64,000 bases of DNA from Bradyrhizobium zhanjiangense (GCF_004114935.1 NZ_CP022221.1:3679001-3743000); one strand, 5' to 3'. Shown: positions 8,738 to 18,452, counted from the stretch's first letter. A program made the numbers and translations. The notes: a model not told the origin generated them from the sequence alone.

Positions 8738-11047
8738 ATGGCGGCTCCCATCAAATTCGGCGTTGGCCAAAGCGTGCTGCGCAAGGAGGATGACGCACTC
8801 ATCCGCGGCAAGGGTCGCTATACCGACGATTACACGCCGCAGGCCGCGCTCCGCTGCTTGATGCTGCGCTCGCCGCATGCGCATGCCAAATATACCATCG
8901 ATGTGAGCCGCGCCCGCGGCTTGCCCGGCGTCGCGCTGATCCTGACTGCCGAGGACGTCAAGGATCTCGGCAATCTGCCGTGCCTGTTCAACCTCGAGAC
9001 CGATCCGTTCACCGGACCGCCATACCCAATCCTCGCCAAGGATGAGGTGCGCCATGTCGGCGACGCCGTCGCCTTCGTGGTCGCCGAGACCATCGATCAG
9101 GCCCGTGACGCGATCGAGGCAATCGACGTCAAATGGAGCCCGCTGCCGGCGGTGACCGGCGTCGTCAACGCAGTCAAGAAAGACGCGCCGCAGGTCTGGC
9201 CGGACAAGCCGGGTAACGTGCTGTTCGACGTCTCGATCGGCGACAAGGCCGCGACCGAAGCCGCCTTCGCCAAGGCGCATGCGGTCGCCGAAATCTCCAT
9301 CGTCAATCCGCGCGTGGTCGCGAGCTTCATGGAGACGCGCGCGGCGGTCTGCGAATACGACGCCAAGCGCGACCATCTGACGCTGACCGTCGGCAGCCAG
9401 GGCAGCCATCGCCTGCGCGACATCCTCTGCCAGAACGTGCTCAACATCCCCACCGACAAGATGCGGGTGATCTGCCCAGACGTCGGCGGCGGTTTCGGCA
9501 CAAAGCTGTTTCCGTACCGGGAATACGCCCTGATGGCGGTCGCGGCGCGACAGCTGAAGAAGGCGGTAAAGTGGGCGGCCGATCGCTCCGAGCATTTCAT
9601 GGGCGACGCGCAGGGCCGCGACAACGTCACCACCGCCAAGATGGCGCTGGCCGAGGACGGCAAGTTCCTCGCGATGGATTGCGACCTGATGGGCGACATG
9701 GGCGCGTATCTGTCGACCTTCGGGCCCTATATCCCGCACGGCGGCGCCGGCATGCTGCCGGGCCTCTACGACATCCAAGCCTTCCACTGCCGGGTGCGCA
9801 CCATCTTCACCCACAGCGTGCCGGTCGATGCCTATCGCGGTGCCGGACGGCCGGAGGCGGCCTACGTCATCGAACGCCTCGTCGACGCCTGCGCGCGCAA
9901 ACTCGAGATGACGCCGGATGCCATCCGTCGCAAGAATTTCATCCCGCTGAAGGCGCTGCCTTATAAGACCGCGACCGGCAAGGTCTACGATTCCGGCGAC
10001 TTCGCCGCGCATCTGAAGCGCGCGATGGAGATCGCGGAATGGAAGGAGTTTGGAAAGCGCGCCAAGGCAGCCAAGAAGCAGGGGCTGATCCGCGGCATCG
10101 GCCTTGCGAGCTACGTCGAGATTTGCGGCGTGATGGGTGAGGAGACGGCCAACGTCCGCCTCGATCCCAATGGCGACGTCACCGTCCTGATCGGCACGCA
10201 ATCGAGCGGACAGGGTCATCAGACCGCCTATGCGCAGATCGTCGCCGAACAGTTCGGCCTGCCGCCGGAGCGTGTGCATATCCACCAGGGCGACACCGAC
10301 GAGATTGCGACGGGTCTCGGCACCGGCGGTTCGGCCTCGATTCCCACCGGCGGCGTCTGCGTGGAGCGTGCTGCGGGCGATCTCGGCAAGAAGCTGAAGG
10401 AGTTCGCAGCGCAGGCGCTAGAAGCGAGTGCGGGCGACCTCGAGATCACCGACGGCGTGATCCGGATCGCCGGCACCGACCGCTCGATCTCCTTTGCCGA
10501 CCTCGCCAAGCGGCCCGGCGCCGATCCGTCGAAACTCAACGGCAGCGCCACCTTCGCCAGCGCCGACGGCACCTATCCCAACGGCACGCATCTGGCGGAG
10601 GTCGAGCTCGATCCGGCCACCGGCATCATCAAGATCGTCAACTATGTGATCGTCGACGATTTCGGCAAGACGCTCAATCCGCTGCTGCTGGCGGGGCAGG
10701 TGCATGGCGGCGCCATGCAGGGCATCGGCCAGGCCTTGATGGAGCAGGTGGTCTATGGCGCGAGCGACGGCCAGCTCATCACCGCGACCTACATGGACTA
10801 CGCGCTGCCGCGCGCGGCGGACGGGCCGGCCTTCGTGTTCGAGACCAACAACGTTCCCTGCAAGACCAATCCGCTGGGGGTGAAGGGGGCGGGTGAGGCC
10901 GGCGCGATCGGCTCCTGTCCGGCCGTCGTCAACGCCATCGTCGATGCGCTCTGGCGCGAATACAAGATCGACCACATCGACATGCCGGCAACGCCCGAGC
11001 GGGTGTGGATCGCGATCAACGAGCATCACCGCCGTCACAGTCTCTAG
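8738..11047 (+). CDS. xanthine dehydrogenase/CO dehydrogenase family, molybdopterin-binding large subunit
   Basis: The 769-residue protein is a complete molybdenum hydroxylase large subunit. It begins with GVGQSVLRKEDDALIRGKGRYTDD, has the Mo-site loop GGGFGTK, and has AYRGAGR at 365-371, the form II CoxL-like signature rather than the form I Cys-containing loop. The catalytic Glu lies in GVKGAGEAG (E720). I chose ATG 8738 for its upstream GGAAGAC and normal family length, over in-frame starts at 8588 and 8720. No FAD (CoxM) or 2Fe-2S (CoxS) subunit gene is adjacent, so its electron-transfer partners must be encoded elsewhere. The substrate is unknown: an aldehyde, purine or other heterocycle is likelier than CO. 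Confidence 0.88.
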   Translation: MAAPIKFGVGQSVLRKEDDALIRGKGRYTDDYTPQAALRCLMLRSPHAHAKYTIDVSRARGLPGVALILTAEDVKDLGNLPCLFNLETDPFTGPPYPILAKDEVRHVGDAVAFVVAETIDQARDAIEAIDVKWSPLPAVTGVVNAVKKDAPQVWPDKPGNVLFDVSIGDKAATEAAFAKAHAVAEISIVNPRVVASFMETRAAVCEYDAKRDHLTLTVGSQGSHRLRDILCQNVLNIPTDKMRVICPDVGGGFGTKLFPYREYALMAVAARQLKKAVKWAADRSEHFMGDAQGRDNVTTAKMALAEDGKFLAMDCDLMGDMGAYLSTFGPYIPHGGAGMLPGLYDIQAFHCRVRTIFTHSVPVDAYRGAGRPEAAYVIERLVDACARKLEMTPDAIRRKNFIPLKALPYKTATGKVYDSGDFAAHLKRAMEIAEWKEFGKRAKAAKKQGLIRGIGLASYVEICGVMGEETANVRLDPNGDVTVLIGTQSSGQGHQTAYAQIVAEQFGLPPERVHIHQGDTDEIATGLGTGGSASIPTGGVCVERAAGDLGKKLKEFAAQALEASAGDLEITDGVIRIAGTDRSISFADLAKRPGADPSKLNGSATFASADGTYPNGTHLAEVELDPATGIIKIVNYVIVDDFGKTLNPLLLAGQVHGGAMQGIGQALMEQVVYGASDGQLITATYMDYALPRAADGPAFVFETNNVPCKTNPLGVKGAGEAGAIGSCPAVVNAIVDALWREYKIDHIDMPATPERVWIAINEHHRRHSL

Positions 11048-11131
11048 GCCCAGAACCTCCGCGCGGGAATAAACGCCCTGCGCGGGGTTCTATTCATGAT
11101 GGCCGAATTCCCCCAACCGCCTCGGAGACAC

Positions 11132-11587
11132 ATGCCGATGAGACGAACGATGATTGTCGCGGGTACCCTGCTGCTGGGTGTGGGCGCCGTGATGGCGCAG
11201 CAGGAGATCGCCGTTCAGCAGGACAATCTGATGCGCTCGATCGCCAAGAACCAGTATGGCATCATCCAGAAGATGACCAAGGGCGACATCCCCTACGACC
11301 AGAAAGCGGTCGATCAGGCCATCGCCAGCATGGAGGCGGATGTCGCCAAGATCGCCAAGACCTTCCAGGTCAATCCCAAGCAGGACGTGGTGAACGCGAC
11401 GTACGGCGCCTCGCAAAAGGTCTGGCAGAACAAGGCCGATTTCGATTCCAAGATCCCGCCGGTGCAGAAGGCGATCGCCGACGTCAAAGGCAAGATCACC
11501 AATGTCGCGAGCCTGAAAGCGGCCTATACCGCGATCAACGATCGCTGCACCGATTGCCACGAGACGTATCGGGTGAAGCTGAAATAA
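11132..11587 (+). CDS. periplasmic c-type cytochrome, c'/c-556 like
   Basis: The 151-residue protein has a Sec signal peptide (basic MPMRRT, hydrophobic stretch, cleavage near VMAQ). It has a single haem-binding CTDCH at residues 139-143, almost at the C-terminus, as in four-helix cytochromes c' and c-556. The ATG at 11132 has GGAG just upstream and gives a proper signal peptide; the frame is open to 11096. It lies 85 bases after the Mo-hydroxylase gene on the same strand and could be its electron acceptor, although this is inference only. Confidence 0.85.
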   Translation: MPMRRTMIVAGTLLLGVGAVMAQQEIAVQQDNLMRSIAKNQYGIIQKMTKGDIPYDQKAVDQAIASMEADVAKIAKTFQVNPKQDVVNATYGASQKVWQNKADFDSKIPPVQKAIADVKGKITNVASLKAAYTAINDRCTDCHETYRVKLK

Positions 11588-11599
11588 CAGGGCCAAGTC

Positions 11600-11691
11600 C
11601 GTAGCCCGGATGGAGTGAAGCGAAATCCGGGAGGTCTATCCAAGAATGATAGTCCGTCCCGGATTGCGCTGCGCTCCATCCGGGCCACTAG
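11600..11691. repeat. palindromic intergenic repeat (TAGCCCGGATGGAG type)
   Basis: Outer arms TAGCCCGGATGGAG and CTCCATCCGGGC form a long imperfect inverted repeat, with inner arms AAATCCGGGA and TCCCGGATT. This is the 'gcccggatggagcgcagcg' style of extragenic repeat common in Bradyrhizobium-type genomes. Confidence 0.75.
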
Positions 11692-11699
11692 GACTCACG

Positions 11700-11732
11700 A
11701 AAGGGCGGTTGCGAAAGCAGCCGCCCTTTTTG
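11700..11732 (+). terminator. strong intrinsic terminator
   Basis: The stem AAGGGCGG-T-TGC pairs with GCA-G-CCGCCCTT around a GAAA tetraloop, followed by a T run. It ends the cytochrome transcript. The rest of 11733-11940 shows no gene. Confidence 0.8.
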
Positions 11733-11940
11733 CGCGACCATGGGCCGCGAGTCGCGGCGCAGCACGGTAGGAAATTCCTCCGCGAGGCCTGACGGATCGC
11801 CGTGAGAGCGGTTATGTTTGCTTCAGCCGCCGCGGCATTGATGTGAGCTGTTGGATGCCGGCGCATCTCGCGCCTGACTGCCTCATGACAGCAGGAGTTC
11901 CAACGCCCGGCGAGGAACTGAATCAACAGCGAGATAGGCC

Positions 11941-13224
11941 ATGGCAAAACCGTTCCCGTCGAAGACCCACATCGGCAACCATATGCTGCATCCGGAAACG
12001 CTGATGCTGACCTATGGCTATGACCCGCAACTGTCGGAAGGCGCCATCAAGCCGCCGGTGTTCCTGACCTCGACCTTCGTGTTCAAGACGGCCGACGACG
12101 GCCAGGATTTCTTCGACTACGTCGCCGGGCGGCGCGAGCCGCCGGAAGGGATGGGCGCGGGCCTAGTCTATTCGCGCTTCAATCATCCCAACAGCGAGAT
12201 CGTCGAGGATCGGCTCTCGATCTACGAGCGCACCGAGAGCTGCGCCCTGTTCTCGTCCGGCATGGCAGCCATCGCAACCACGATCCTGGCTTTCGTTCGC
12301 CCCGGCGACGTCATTCTGCACTCCCAGCCGCTCTATGGCGGGACGGAAACCCTGCTGACGAATACGCTTGCGCGTCTGTCGATCGGCGCCGTCGGCTTCG
12401 CCGACGGCATCGACGAGGCCGCAGTCAAGCAGGCTGCGGAGGAGGCCATGGGCAAGGGCCGGGTGTCGATGATCCTGATCGAAACTCCCGCCAACCCGAC
12501 CAACGGGCTGGTCGACATCGCGATGATGCGCCGTGTCGCCGAAGTCATCGGAAAGGCTCAGGGACACACACCGATCATCGCCTGCGACAATACGCTGCTC
12601 GGACCGGTGTTTCAGCGACCGATCGAGCACGGCGCAGATATTTCCTTGTACTCGCTCACGAAGTATGTCGGCGGTCATTCCGACCTGATCGCGGGCGCCG
12701 CGCTCGGCTCGAAGGCGCTCATGAAGGGGATCAAGGCGCTGCGCGGCGCCATCGGCACCCAGCTCGATCCGCATTCCTGCTGGATGATCAACCGGTCGCT
12801 CGAGACGCTGAGCCTGCGCATGGAAAAGGCCGATGTGAATGCGCGCCTCGTCGCAGACTATTTGCGCGATCACCCCAAGGTGGCGAAAGTCCACTATCTC
12901 GGTCATCACGAGGACGCATCGCCAGCCGGACGGGTGTTCGCGGAGCAATGCTCAGGCGCCGGCTCCACCTTCTCGTTCGATATCGTCGGCGGCAAGGAAG
13001 CGGCCGTCAAATTCCTCAACGCGCTCCAGATCTTCAAGCTCGCCGTGAGTCTCGGCGGAACGGAATCGCTGGCCAGCCTGCCGGCGACGATGACCCATTC
13101 CGGCGTTCCCGCCGACATCCGCCGGAAAATCGGTGTCCTCGATTCCACGATCCGACTGTCGATCGGAATCGAAAATCCGTCGGACCTGATCGCCGACCTA
13201 GCGCAGGCGCTGAACGCGGCTTGA
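11941..13224 (+). CDS. cystathionine gamma-synthase/lyase family PLP enzyme
   Basis: The 427-residue protein is a Cys/Met-metabolism PLP enzyme. The family motif YSRFNHPN binds the cofactor phosphate, SSGMAAI is present, and the Schiff-base Lys is K241 in [11 protein letters not shown]. The C-terminal region ends [14 protein letters not shown]. The N-terminus is longer than in MetB or MetC and there is an insert ([12 protein letters not shown]), typical of a subfamily found in alphaproteobacteria. It probably performs gamma- or beta-elimination or replacement on a sulfur amino acid; the substrate is not resolvable by eye. It starts at ATG 11941 and is transcribed alone, with a bidirectional terminator following. 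Confidence 0.88.
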   Translation: MAKPFPSKTHIGNHMLHPETLMLTYGYDPQLSEGAIKPPVFLTSTFVFKTADDGQDFFDYVAGRREPPEGMGAGLVYSRFNHPNSEIVEDRLSIYERTESCALFSSGMAAIATTILAFVRPGDVILHSQPLYGGTETLLTNTLARLSIGAVGFADGIDEAAVKQAAEEAMGKGRVSMILIETPANPTNGLVDIAMMRRVAEVIGKAQGHTPIIACDNTLLGPVFQRPIEHGADISLYSLTKYVGGHSDLIAGAALGSKALMKGIKALRGAIGTQLDPHSCWMINRSLETLSLRMEKADVNARLVADYLRDHPKVAKVHYLGHHEDASPAGRVFAEQCSGAGSTFSFDIVGGKEAAVKFLNALQIFKLAVSLGGTESLASLPATMTHSGVPADIRRKIGVLDSTIRLSIGIENPSDLIADLAQALNAA

Positions 13225-13239
13225 GCGTGGCGAGAATCG

Positions 13240-13276
13240 AAAAGGCCGGACGCTCCCTCCCAGCATCCGGCCCTTC
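13240..13276. terminator. bidirectional terminator between convergent genes
   Basis: AAAGGCCGGACGCT pairs with AGCATCCGGCCCTT around a 7-base loop, and A/T-rich ends are usable on both strands. It lies between the PLP enzyme (+) and the CHRD gene (-). Confidence 0.75.
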
Positions 13277-13298
13277 CGCGACGAAGCAGCGTTTGCGC

Positions 13299-13715
13299 TT
13301 ACTTCGTCACCTGGCCGCGGATCTCGCCGCCCGGGTTCGCCGCCGTGTGGATGTTGATGTAGTACTTGCCGCCGAGCAGATCGGCCGCCTGCGCGTCGGT
13401 GAGCGTCGCTTCGCCCTTGACCGGGCTTGAGGCCGCGTTCGGGATCGCGACCGCAACGCCGGCGTTCTTGCCCGCCTCGGCCGGGCCATGGAAATGAGCC
13501 GCGGTGGCAGGGCCAGAGAGCCCGGAATAGTTGACAGTCCAGGACAATTTCTTGCTGGCTGCATCGTAGTTCAGGTCGGCCGTTCCGCTGCCGCTGCTGG
13601 TCGTTGCGGGCACCTCGGACTTGGGGTCGAGCGTTGCTTTCAGCTTTTCGGCGCAGGCCGGGCCTGCAAAAGCGACGGCACCGAGCGCGCACATGGCGAT
13701 GACGGTCTTGTTCAT
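13299..13715 (-). CDS. secreted CHRD domain protein
   Basis: The 138-residue protein has a signal peptide (MNKTVIAMCALGAVAFAGPACAE) followed by a single CHRD domain of about 110 residues. The domain shows the conserved AHFHGPA and the C-terminal YYINIHTAANPGGEIRGQV. CHRD domains, named after chordin, are beta-sheet extracytoplasmic modules found in many soil bacteria; the biochemical role is unknown. The ATG at 13715 has a GGGAGAA site just upstream. A possible ECF-type promoter lies upstream (13757-13781). Confidence 0.88.
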   Translation of the reverse strand: MNKTVIAMCALGAVAFAGPACAEKLKATLDPKSEVPATTSSGSGTADLNYDAASKKLSWTVNYSGLSGPATAAHFHGPAEAGKNAGVAVAIPNAASSPVKGEATLTDAQAADLLGGKYYINIHTAANPGGEIRGQVTK

Positions 13716-13756
13716 GACATTCTCCCTGCAAAACCCGTTCGGGCTGGCTAACTTTC

Positions 13757-13781
13757 AACAGTCGGCATTTCAGTTTATTCC
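13757..13781 (-). promoter_or_regulatory. possible ECF/EcfG-like promoter of the CHRD gene
   Basis: On the minus strand GGAAT-N16-TGTT resembles the EcfG consensus GGAAC-N16/17-CGTT, with one mismatch in each box. It sits about 40 bases before the CHRD start codon. The spacing is right but the match is imperfect. Confidence 0.3.
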
Positions 13782-13870
13782 CGTTTCCGGCCAGGGCGGG
13801 CTAAATTCTTTGTGGTTGGAGCCACACGGAGATCGGTCATAGGTTCGCCGCAACAAATGAATGGATCAGC

Positions 13871-14800
13871 ATGTTGCAACGAACAATTTTCGTGGCGTTG
13901 CTCGTCGCGATCGCCGCTACGGGCATCTATTGGTGGCTCAGCGCGCCGGTGGTGGCGGCTGCGAGCACCACGCCGCCGCCCCATGCGCCTGATCTTGCCA
14001 ATGGCGAGGTGATGTTCAACGTCGGCGGCTGCGCGTCCTGCCATGCCGTTCCCAATCAGCCCGATCGTCTCAGGCTCGGTGGCGGCGTCGCGATCAAGTC
14101 GCCGTTCGGAACGTTCTACGCGCCGAACATCTCGCCCGATCCGGCCGACGGCATCGGCAAATGGACGGATGCCGATTTCGTCAATGCGGTGATGCACGGG
14201 GTCTCGCCGTCCGGGCAGCATTACTTTCCGGCGTTTCCCTACACCTCCTATCAGCACGCCAGGCGTGAGGACGTGCTCGATCTCTTTGCGTATCTGAAAA
14301 CGCTGCCGGCCGTTGCAGGCAAAGTGCGTGACCACGACGTCGGCTTTCCCTTCGACATCCGGCGCAACATCGGTATCTGGAAGTTCTTATTTCTGGACGA
14401 CAAGCCCTTCGTCGCCGACGCCGCGAAGTCGCCGGAATTCAATCGCGGCGCCTATCTCGTGAACAGCTTCGGCCATTGCGTCGAATGCCACAGCCCGCGC
14501 AACGCGCTTGGCGGCATCATCTCCGGTGAGCGGTTTGCCGGCGGGCCCAATCCGGAAGGCGAGGGGTGGGTCCCCAACATCACCCAGAAGCGCCTCGGTG
14601 ACTGGAGCGCGAAGGATATCGCCTATTTCCTCAAGACCGGCGAATTGCCCGACGGCGACAGCGCCGGCGGTGCGATGACGCGCGTCATCAAGAACACCTC
14701 GCAATTGCCGGATGCCGCTCTCGCGGCGATGGCGGACTACGTCAAATCGCTGCCGCCGGTGGACGGGCCGACGCCGCCCAAGCGCAAGCAGGGCAGCTAG
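13871..14800 (+). CDS. membrane-anchored dihaem cytochrome c
   Basis: The 309-residue protein has an uncleaved-looking N-terminal membrane segment (LQRTIFVALLVAIAATGIYW) and two haem sites, CASCH (54-58) and CVECH (203-207), each followed by a cytochrome c domain. APNISPD and ending regions such as PDAALAAMADYVKSLPP match cytochrome subunits of membrane alcohol or aldehyde dehydrogenases (the GMC- or Mo-dependent type, with dihaem subunits). No catalytic subunit is adjacent; the closest candidate is the Mo-hydroxylase at 8738-11047. The ATG at 13871 is the first start giving the hydrophobic N-terminus. Confidence 0.87.
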   Translation: MLQRTIFVALLVAIAATGIYWWLSAPVVAAASTTPPPHAPDLANGEVMFNVGGCASCHAVPNQPDRLRLGGGVAIKSPFGTFYAPNISPDPADGIGKWTDADFVNAVMHGVSPSGQHYFPAFPYTSYQHARREDVLDLFAYLKTLPAVAGKVRDHDVGFPFDIRRNIGIWKFLFLDDKPFVADAAKSPEFNRGAYLVNSFGHCVECHSPRNALGGIISGERFAGGPNPEGEGWVPNITQKRLGDWSAKDIAYFLKTGELPDGDSAGGAMTRVIKNTSQLPDAALAAMADYVKSLPPVDGPTPPKRKQGS

Positions 14801-14825
14801 TGCAGCTCGATCGGATGTCCGTGGT

Positions 14826-14900
14826 TCACCTCTCCCCAACGGGGAGAGGTCGGATTGCGCCTGGCGATGCGAAGCATCGTTTAACCAAACTCATCCCGCA
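14826..14900. repeat. short palindromic repeat related to copies A and B
   Basis: ACCTCTCCCC-AAC-GGGGAGAGGT is a perfect inverted repeat, followed by the smaller hairpin CGATGCGAAGCATCG. It lies between convergent genes and may also terminate transcription from either side. Confidence 0.7.
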
Positions 14901-14914
14901 CTACTGACGCGGCG

Positions 14915-15169
14915 CTAGCCCGTGCCGAACGCCTTGAACGTGATGATGGTGAGGGTGTCCTGGATGCCCGGCAGCACCTGCACCTTCTCGTTCACGAAGT
15001 GGCCGATGTCGGTGTCCTTGTCGACGTAGAACTTCACCAAGAGGTCGTATTGACCGGCGGTGGAGTAGATCTCGGAGGCGATTTCGGCTTCGGCGAGCGC
15101 ATTGGCGACCACATAGGACTGGCCGAGCTTGCATTTGATCTGGACGAAAAAGGGAACCATCGCGGTCAC
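14915..15169 (-). CDS. stand-alone Lrp/AsnC ligand-binding (RAM) domain protein
   Basis: The 84-residue protein consists only of the AsnC/Lrp C-terminal alpha-beta sandwich (RAM domain), with FVQIKCKLGQ, EIYSTAGQYDLLVKFYV and PGIQDTLTIITF. The helix-turn-helix half of Lrp regulators is missing. Stand-alone versions exist as separate genes and can assemble into oligomers or with full-length Lrp proteins. The ATG at 15169 or the ATG at 15160 could be used. It is near but not clearly in an operon with the kinase gene. Confidence 0.8.
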   Translation of the reverse strand: MTAMVPFFVQIKCKLGQSYVVANALAEAEIASEIYSTAGQYDLLVKFYVDKDTDIGHFVNEKVQVLPGIQDTLTIITFKAFGTG

Positions 15170-15256
15170 TCCGAAAGCACATCTGGCCGGCTAATAGGCC
15201 AAAACGGGCCGAATTTAGCAAGCGAGCTTGCCGGCCGCCAGATGCCGGCCCAGCGC

Positions 15257-17223
15257 TCAGGAGGCGACGGCCGCCGCGGCGAACGCATCCCTGAGCCGCT
15301 GCGCGAGCTCGACCTTGCGATAGGGCTTGGTCAGCACGATCGCCTGCGCATGCGCGCGGCCCTGCTCCACCAGGGTCTCCAGCGCGTAGCCCGAGGTGAA
15401 CAGGACCGGCAGGCCCGGGCGAATCCGCCGCGCCTGATCGGCGAGCTCCCAACCGCTCATGCCGCCGGGCATCACGATGTCGGTGAACAGCATGTCGATG
15501 CTGGGGTCGGTGCGCAGCTGCTGCAGGGCCTCCTTGCCGTTGAACGCGGCGACGACGCGGTATCCGAGAGCTTCCACCCTGCGAATCGCGGAGGAGCGGA
15601 CGAACGGATCGTCCTCGGCGATCAGAATGGTCTCGTAGCCTCTGGGTGCTGTGTCCTCGCCGTCCACGAGGTCGGCCTGTGTTTGCCCTGCATCAGCGCG
15701 CGGCAGGTAGATCCGGACCGTGGTCCCAAGGCCTGCCTCGCTGTAGATCGAGACATGGCCATTGGATTGCTTGGCAAAGCCATAGACCATGCTGAGGCCG
15801 AGGCCGGAGCCCTTGCCGACCTCCTTGGTGGTGAAGAACGGCTCGAAGGCGCGCGCGGTGACATCAGGCGTCATGCCTTCGCCGTCGTCGGTGACCGAGA
15901 TCAACGCGTAAGTGCCGGATGCGACTTCCGGGTGAAGGACACGATAGTCGTCGTCGATCGCAACCAGCTCCGTGCTCAGCGCCAGATGTCCTCCTGATGG
16001 CATGGCATCCTGTGCGTTGAGCGCAAGGTTCAGCACCGCGGATTCGAGCTGGGTGCGGTCTGCAAAGGCCATGATCGTGCCGGGCCCGGAGCTCGTCCTG
16101 ATCTCGACATTTTCGCGCAAGGTGCGCTTGAGCAGCTTGAACATGGAATCGAGCAGGCCGCGGCAATCGATCATCTGAGGCTGGAGCAACTGGCGGCGGC
16201 TGAACGCGAGCAGGCGCTGCGTCAGCTCGGCGCCCCGTTCGCCCGATTGGCAGATGTCGTCGGCAAACCGCTTGAGGTCGGGCCTCGCCTTGAGCTGCTC
16301 GCTGAGGTGCTCGGCGTTGCCGATGATGACGGTCAAGAGATTGTTGAAATCGTGCGCGATGCCGCCGGAGAGCTGGCCGACCGTCTCCATCTTCTGCGCC
16401 TGCTGGAGCTGCTGCTCGGTCAACTTGCGCGTGGTGAGGTCATGGATGATGCCGACGAAGATCAATTCGCCGTCCTGCCGCGCCTGGCCCACCGACAGGT
16501 CCATCGGAAAGCTCGATTCATCCTTGCGCAGGCCGATGGCCTCGCCGCCGGTCGCGAAATGCCCCCTGCGGCTGTCGGACGCAGCAGCTGCCTCGGGCAT
16601 CAGCATGCCGATGTGCCGGCCCATCACCTCGTCAGCCCGGTAGCCGAACAAGCGCTCGCAGGCCGGATTGAACAACAGGATTCGATCCTGCGCATCGAAC
16701 AGGATGACCCCGTCGACCGCGGTCTCGACGATTGCGGTGAGGCGCGCCATGCTGTCGCGCATCGCGCGCTGGGCTTCCCCGACCTGCTGGAGCAGGAGCG
16801 TCGCGTCCCGGCTCTTGATTTCCTCCTCCTCGAGCGCGGCCTGGACCTGCCGCAGCTCGAACGGAGAGGGAATCGTCAGGATCTTCGGCAGCAGCGGCCA
16901 GAGCGCAGCGGCGGTCACCACGGACGCGACCGCTGTGGTCGCCTTCACGAGGCCTTCGATGCCATAGATCGGGACCCAAAGCGTGTAGATCGACAGCACA
17001 TGGGTCAGGCCGCACGCCATGATGAAGATCGCGAACAACCGAATTTGAGGTCGCGCCGCTTGGTGACGAGGATCGCGAGCGCGAACGGGATCGAAAAATA
17101 AGCGGCGGCGATGCAGGCGTCGGAAACGACATGGAGCCAGATCAGTTCGGGTTCCCACAACAGGCAAATGCCGTGCGGCGACAGCATCGAGGAGTCGAGG
17201 AGACGTTCAAAATAGGCCCACAT
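15257..17223 (-). pseudogene. hybrid sensor histidine kinase with ethylene-receptor-like membrane domain, frameshifted
   Basis: Read from ATG 17223, the N-terminal part (61 codons) contains DACIAAAYFSIP and ends at about 17040, where the frame shifts. The other frame continues with LFAIFIMACGLTHVLSIYTL and stays open to 15257. The joined protein would have three membrane helices matching the plant ETR1-type ethylene-binding domain. D35, Y42, I45 and P46 and the later C-x3-H (copper ligands in ETR1) are all at family spacing. A linker, a PAS domain, a HisKA domain (GGIAHDFNNLL), an ATPase domain (GSGLGLSMVYG) and a C-terminal receiver (ILIAEDD, phospho-Asp in LFTDIVMP) follow. The shift fits loss of one or four bases at about 17037-17043. 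It may be a real mutation or a base-calling error. Confidence 0.82.
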
Positions 17224-17512
17224 AATTCCACCCCGGGAAGACGTGCGAGCCGGGGGCGGCTCGCGCGAATGGTGTCGCTGGACGATTCTACCACCTAACG
17301 TCTCACTCATCGGTGTGCACGCCAAGGGGCAGGTTATCAAGGCTATGGCGAGGCTCGATTTTTCAGGCCGGCACGATTGCGGGGGCATGCCGCGCCGGTT
17401 GCGGGCGCGACGGGCCGCCACGAATCATGGCAGCGGGCCGCCGCGCTTGCTGCTGTTCCACGGTCGCGCTAGGACAGGCCATGGCGGTGTCCTCCAGCAC
17501 ATGCATCCCGCG

Positions 17513-18313
17513 ATGACGACCCCGGTCGCACTCACCATCGCCGGCTCCGATTCGAGCGGCGGCGCCGGCATCCAGGCGGACCTGAAGACTTTTGCCGCGC
17601 TCGGCGTCTATGGCGCCTCCGCCATCACGGCGCTGACGGCGCAGAACACGCGCGGCGTCACCGGCATTCACGCGGTGCCGGCGGAGTTCGTCACCGCACA
17701 GATCGATGCGGTGTTTTCCGATCTCGATGTCGGCGCGGTGAAGATCGGCATGGTGGCCCAGGCCGCCAGCATCGAGGCGATCGCGGCCGCGCTGTCGCGC
17801 TGGGCGCCGCGCCACGTGGTGCTCGATCCCGTGATGGTGGCAACATCGGGCGACCGCCTGCTGGCCTCCGAGGCCGTCGCAGCGTTGCGCACGAGACTGA
17901 TACCGCTGGCCTCGGTGATCACGCCGAACCTGCCCGAGGCGGCCGCGCTGCTCGAGGAGCCCGTGGCGGAAAGCAAGGCCGAGATCGAAAGCCAGGGGCG
18001 CCGCCTGCTGGCGCTCGGCTGCCGCGCAGTCCTGGTCAAGGGCGGGCACGGCGAGGGCGCCGAGAGCATCGACTATCTGGTCGATGCCGACAGCACCATC
18101 GCGCTCGCTGCGCCGCGCCTCGCCACCAATAACACCCATGGCACCGGCTGCTCGCTGTCCTCGGCCGTCGCGGCGGGGCTTGCCAGGGGCGAGGATCTCG
18201 AGCAAGCAGTGCGCAATGCCAAATCCTGGATCAGCGCCGCGATCGGAGCCGCCGACCGCTTCAGCGTCGGGCATGGCCACGGGCCGATCCATCATTTCCA
18301 CAAGTTTTACTGA
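17513..18313 (+). CDS. thiD: hydroxymethylpyrimidine kinase / phosphomethylpyrimidine kinase
   Basis: The 266-residue ribokinase-fold enzyme phosphorylates HMP and HMP-phosphate in thiamine synthesis. The signature [20 protein letters not shown] is at the N-terminus, with the catalytic/anion-hole motif [11 protein letters not shown] near the C-terminus. I chose ATG 17513, which gives the standard length; an in-frame ATG at 17501 is also possible. The 289 bases upstream contain no recognisable TPP riboswitch (no thi-box core). The gene stands alone between the kinase on the other strand and a palindromic repeat. Confidence 0.93.
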   Translation: MTTPVALTIAGSDSSGGAGIQADLKTFAALGVYGASAITALTAQNTRGVTGIHAVPAEFVTAQIDAVFSDLDVGAVKIGMVAQAASIEAIAAALSRWAPRHVVLDPVMVATSGDRLLASEAVAALRTRLIPLASVITPNLPEAAALLEEPVAESKAEIESQGRRLLALGCRAVLVKGGHGEGAESIDYLVDADSTIALAAPRLATNNTHGTGCSLSSAVAAGLARGEDLEQAVRNAKSWISAAIGAADRFSVGHGHGPIHHFHKFY

Positions 18314-18326
18314 CGCGGGCTCGCGC

Positions 18327-18452
18327 GACCTCTCCCGCTTGCGGGAGAGGTCGCGCCGAAAGGCGCGGGTGAGGGCTCTCTCCACTCGGGGTCATCGCTT
18401 GAGGAGGCACCCTCATCCCAACCCTCTCCCGCAAGCGGGAGAGGGAGCGCAC
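18327..18452. repeat. Bradyrhizobium-type palindromic repeat, copy B
   Basis: It begins with a near-perfect 26-base palindrome (GACCTCTCCCGC-TT-GCGGGAGAGGTC) and ends with CCTCTCCCGC-AA-GCGGGAGAGG. The middle CGCGCCGAAAGGCGCGGGTGAG is shared with copy A (4969-5094). The remaining 18453-18636 holds no visible gene. Confidence 0.85.

Noticed and set aside
17224..17512. TPP riboswitch upstream of thiD
   Set aside because: No thi-box core elements (CUGAGA and the later conserved block) were found in the 289 bases.
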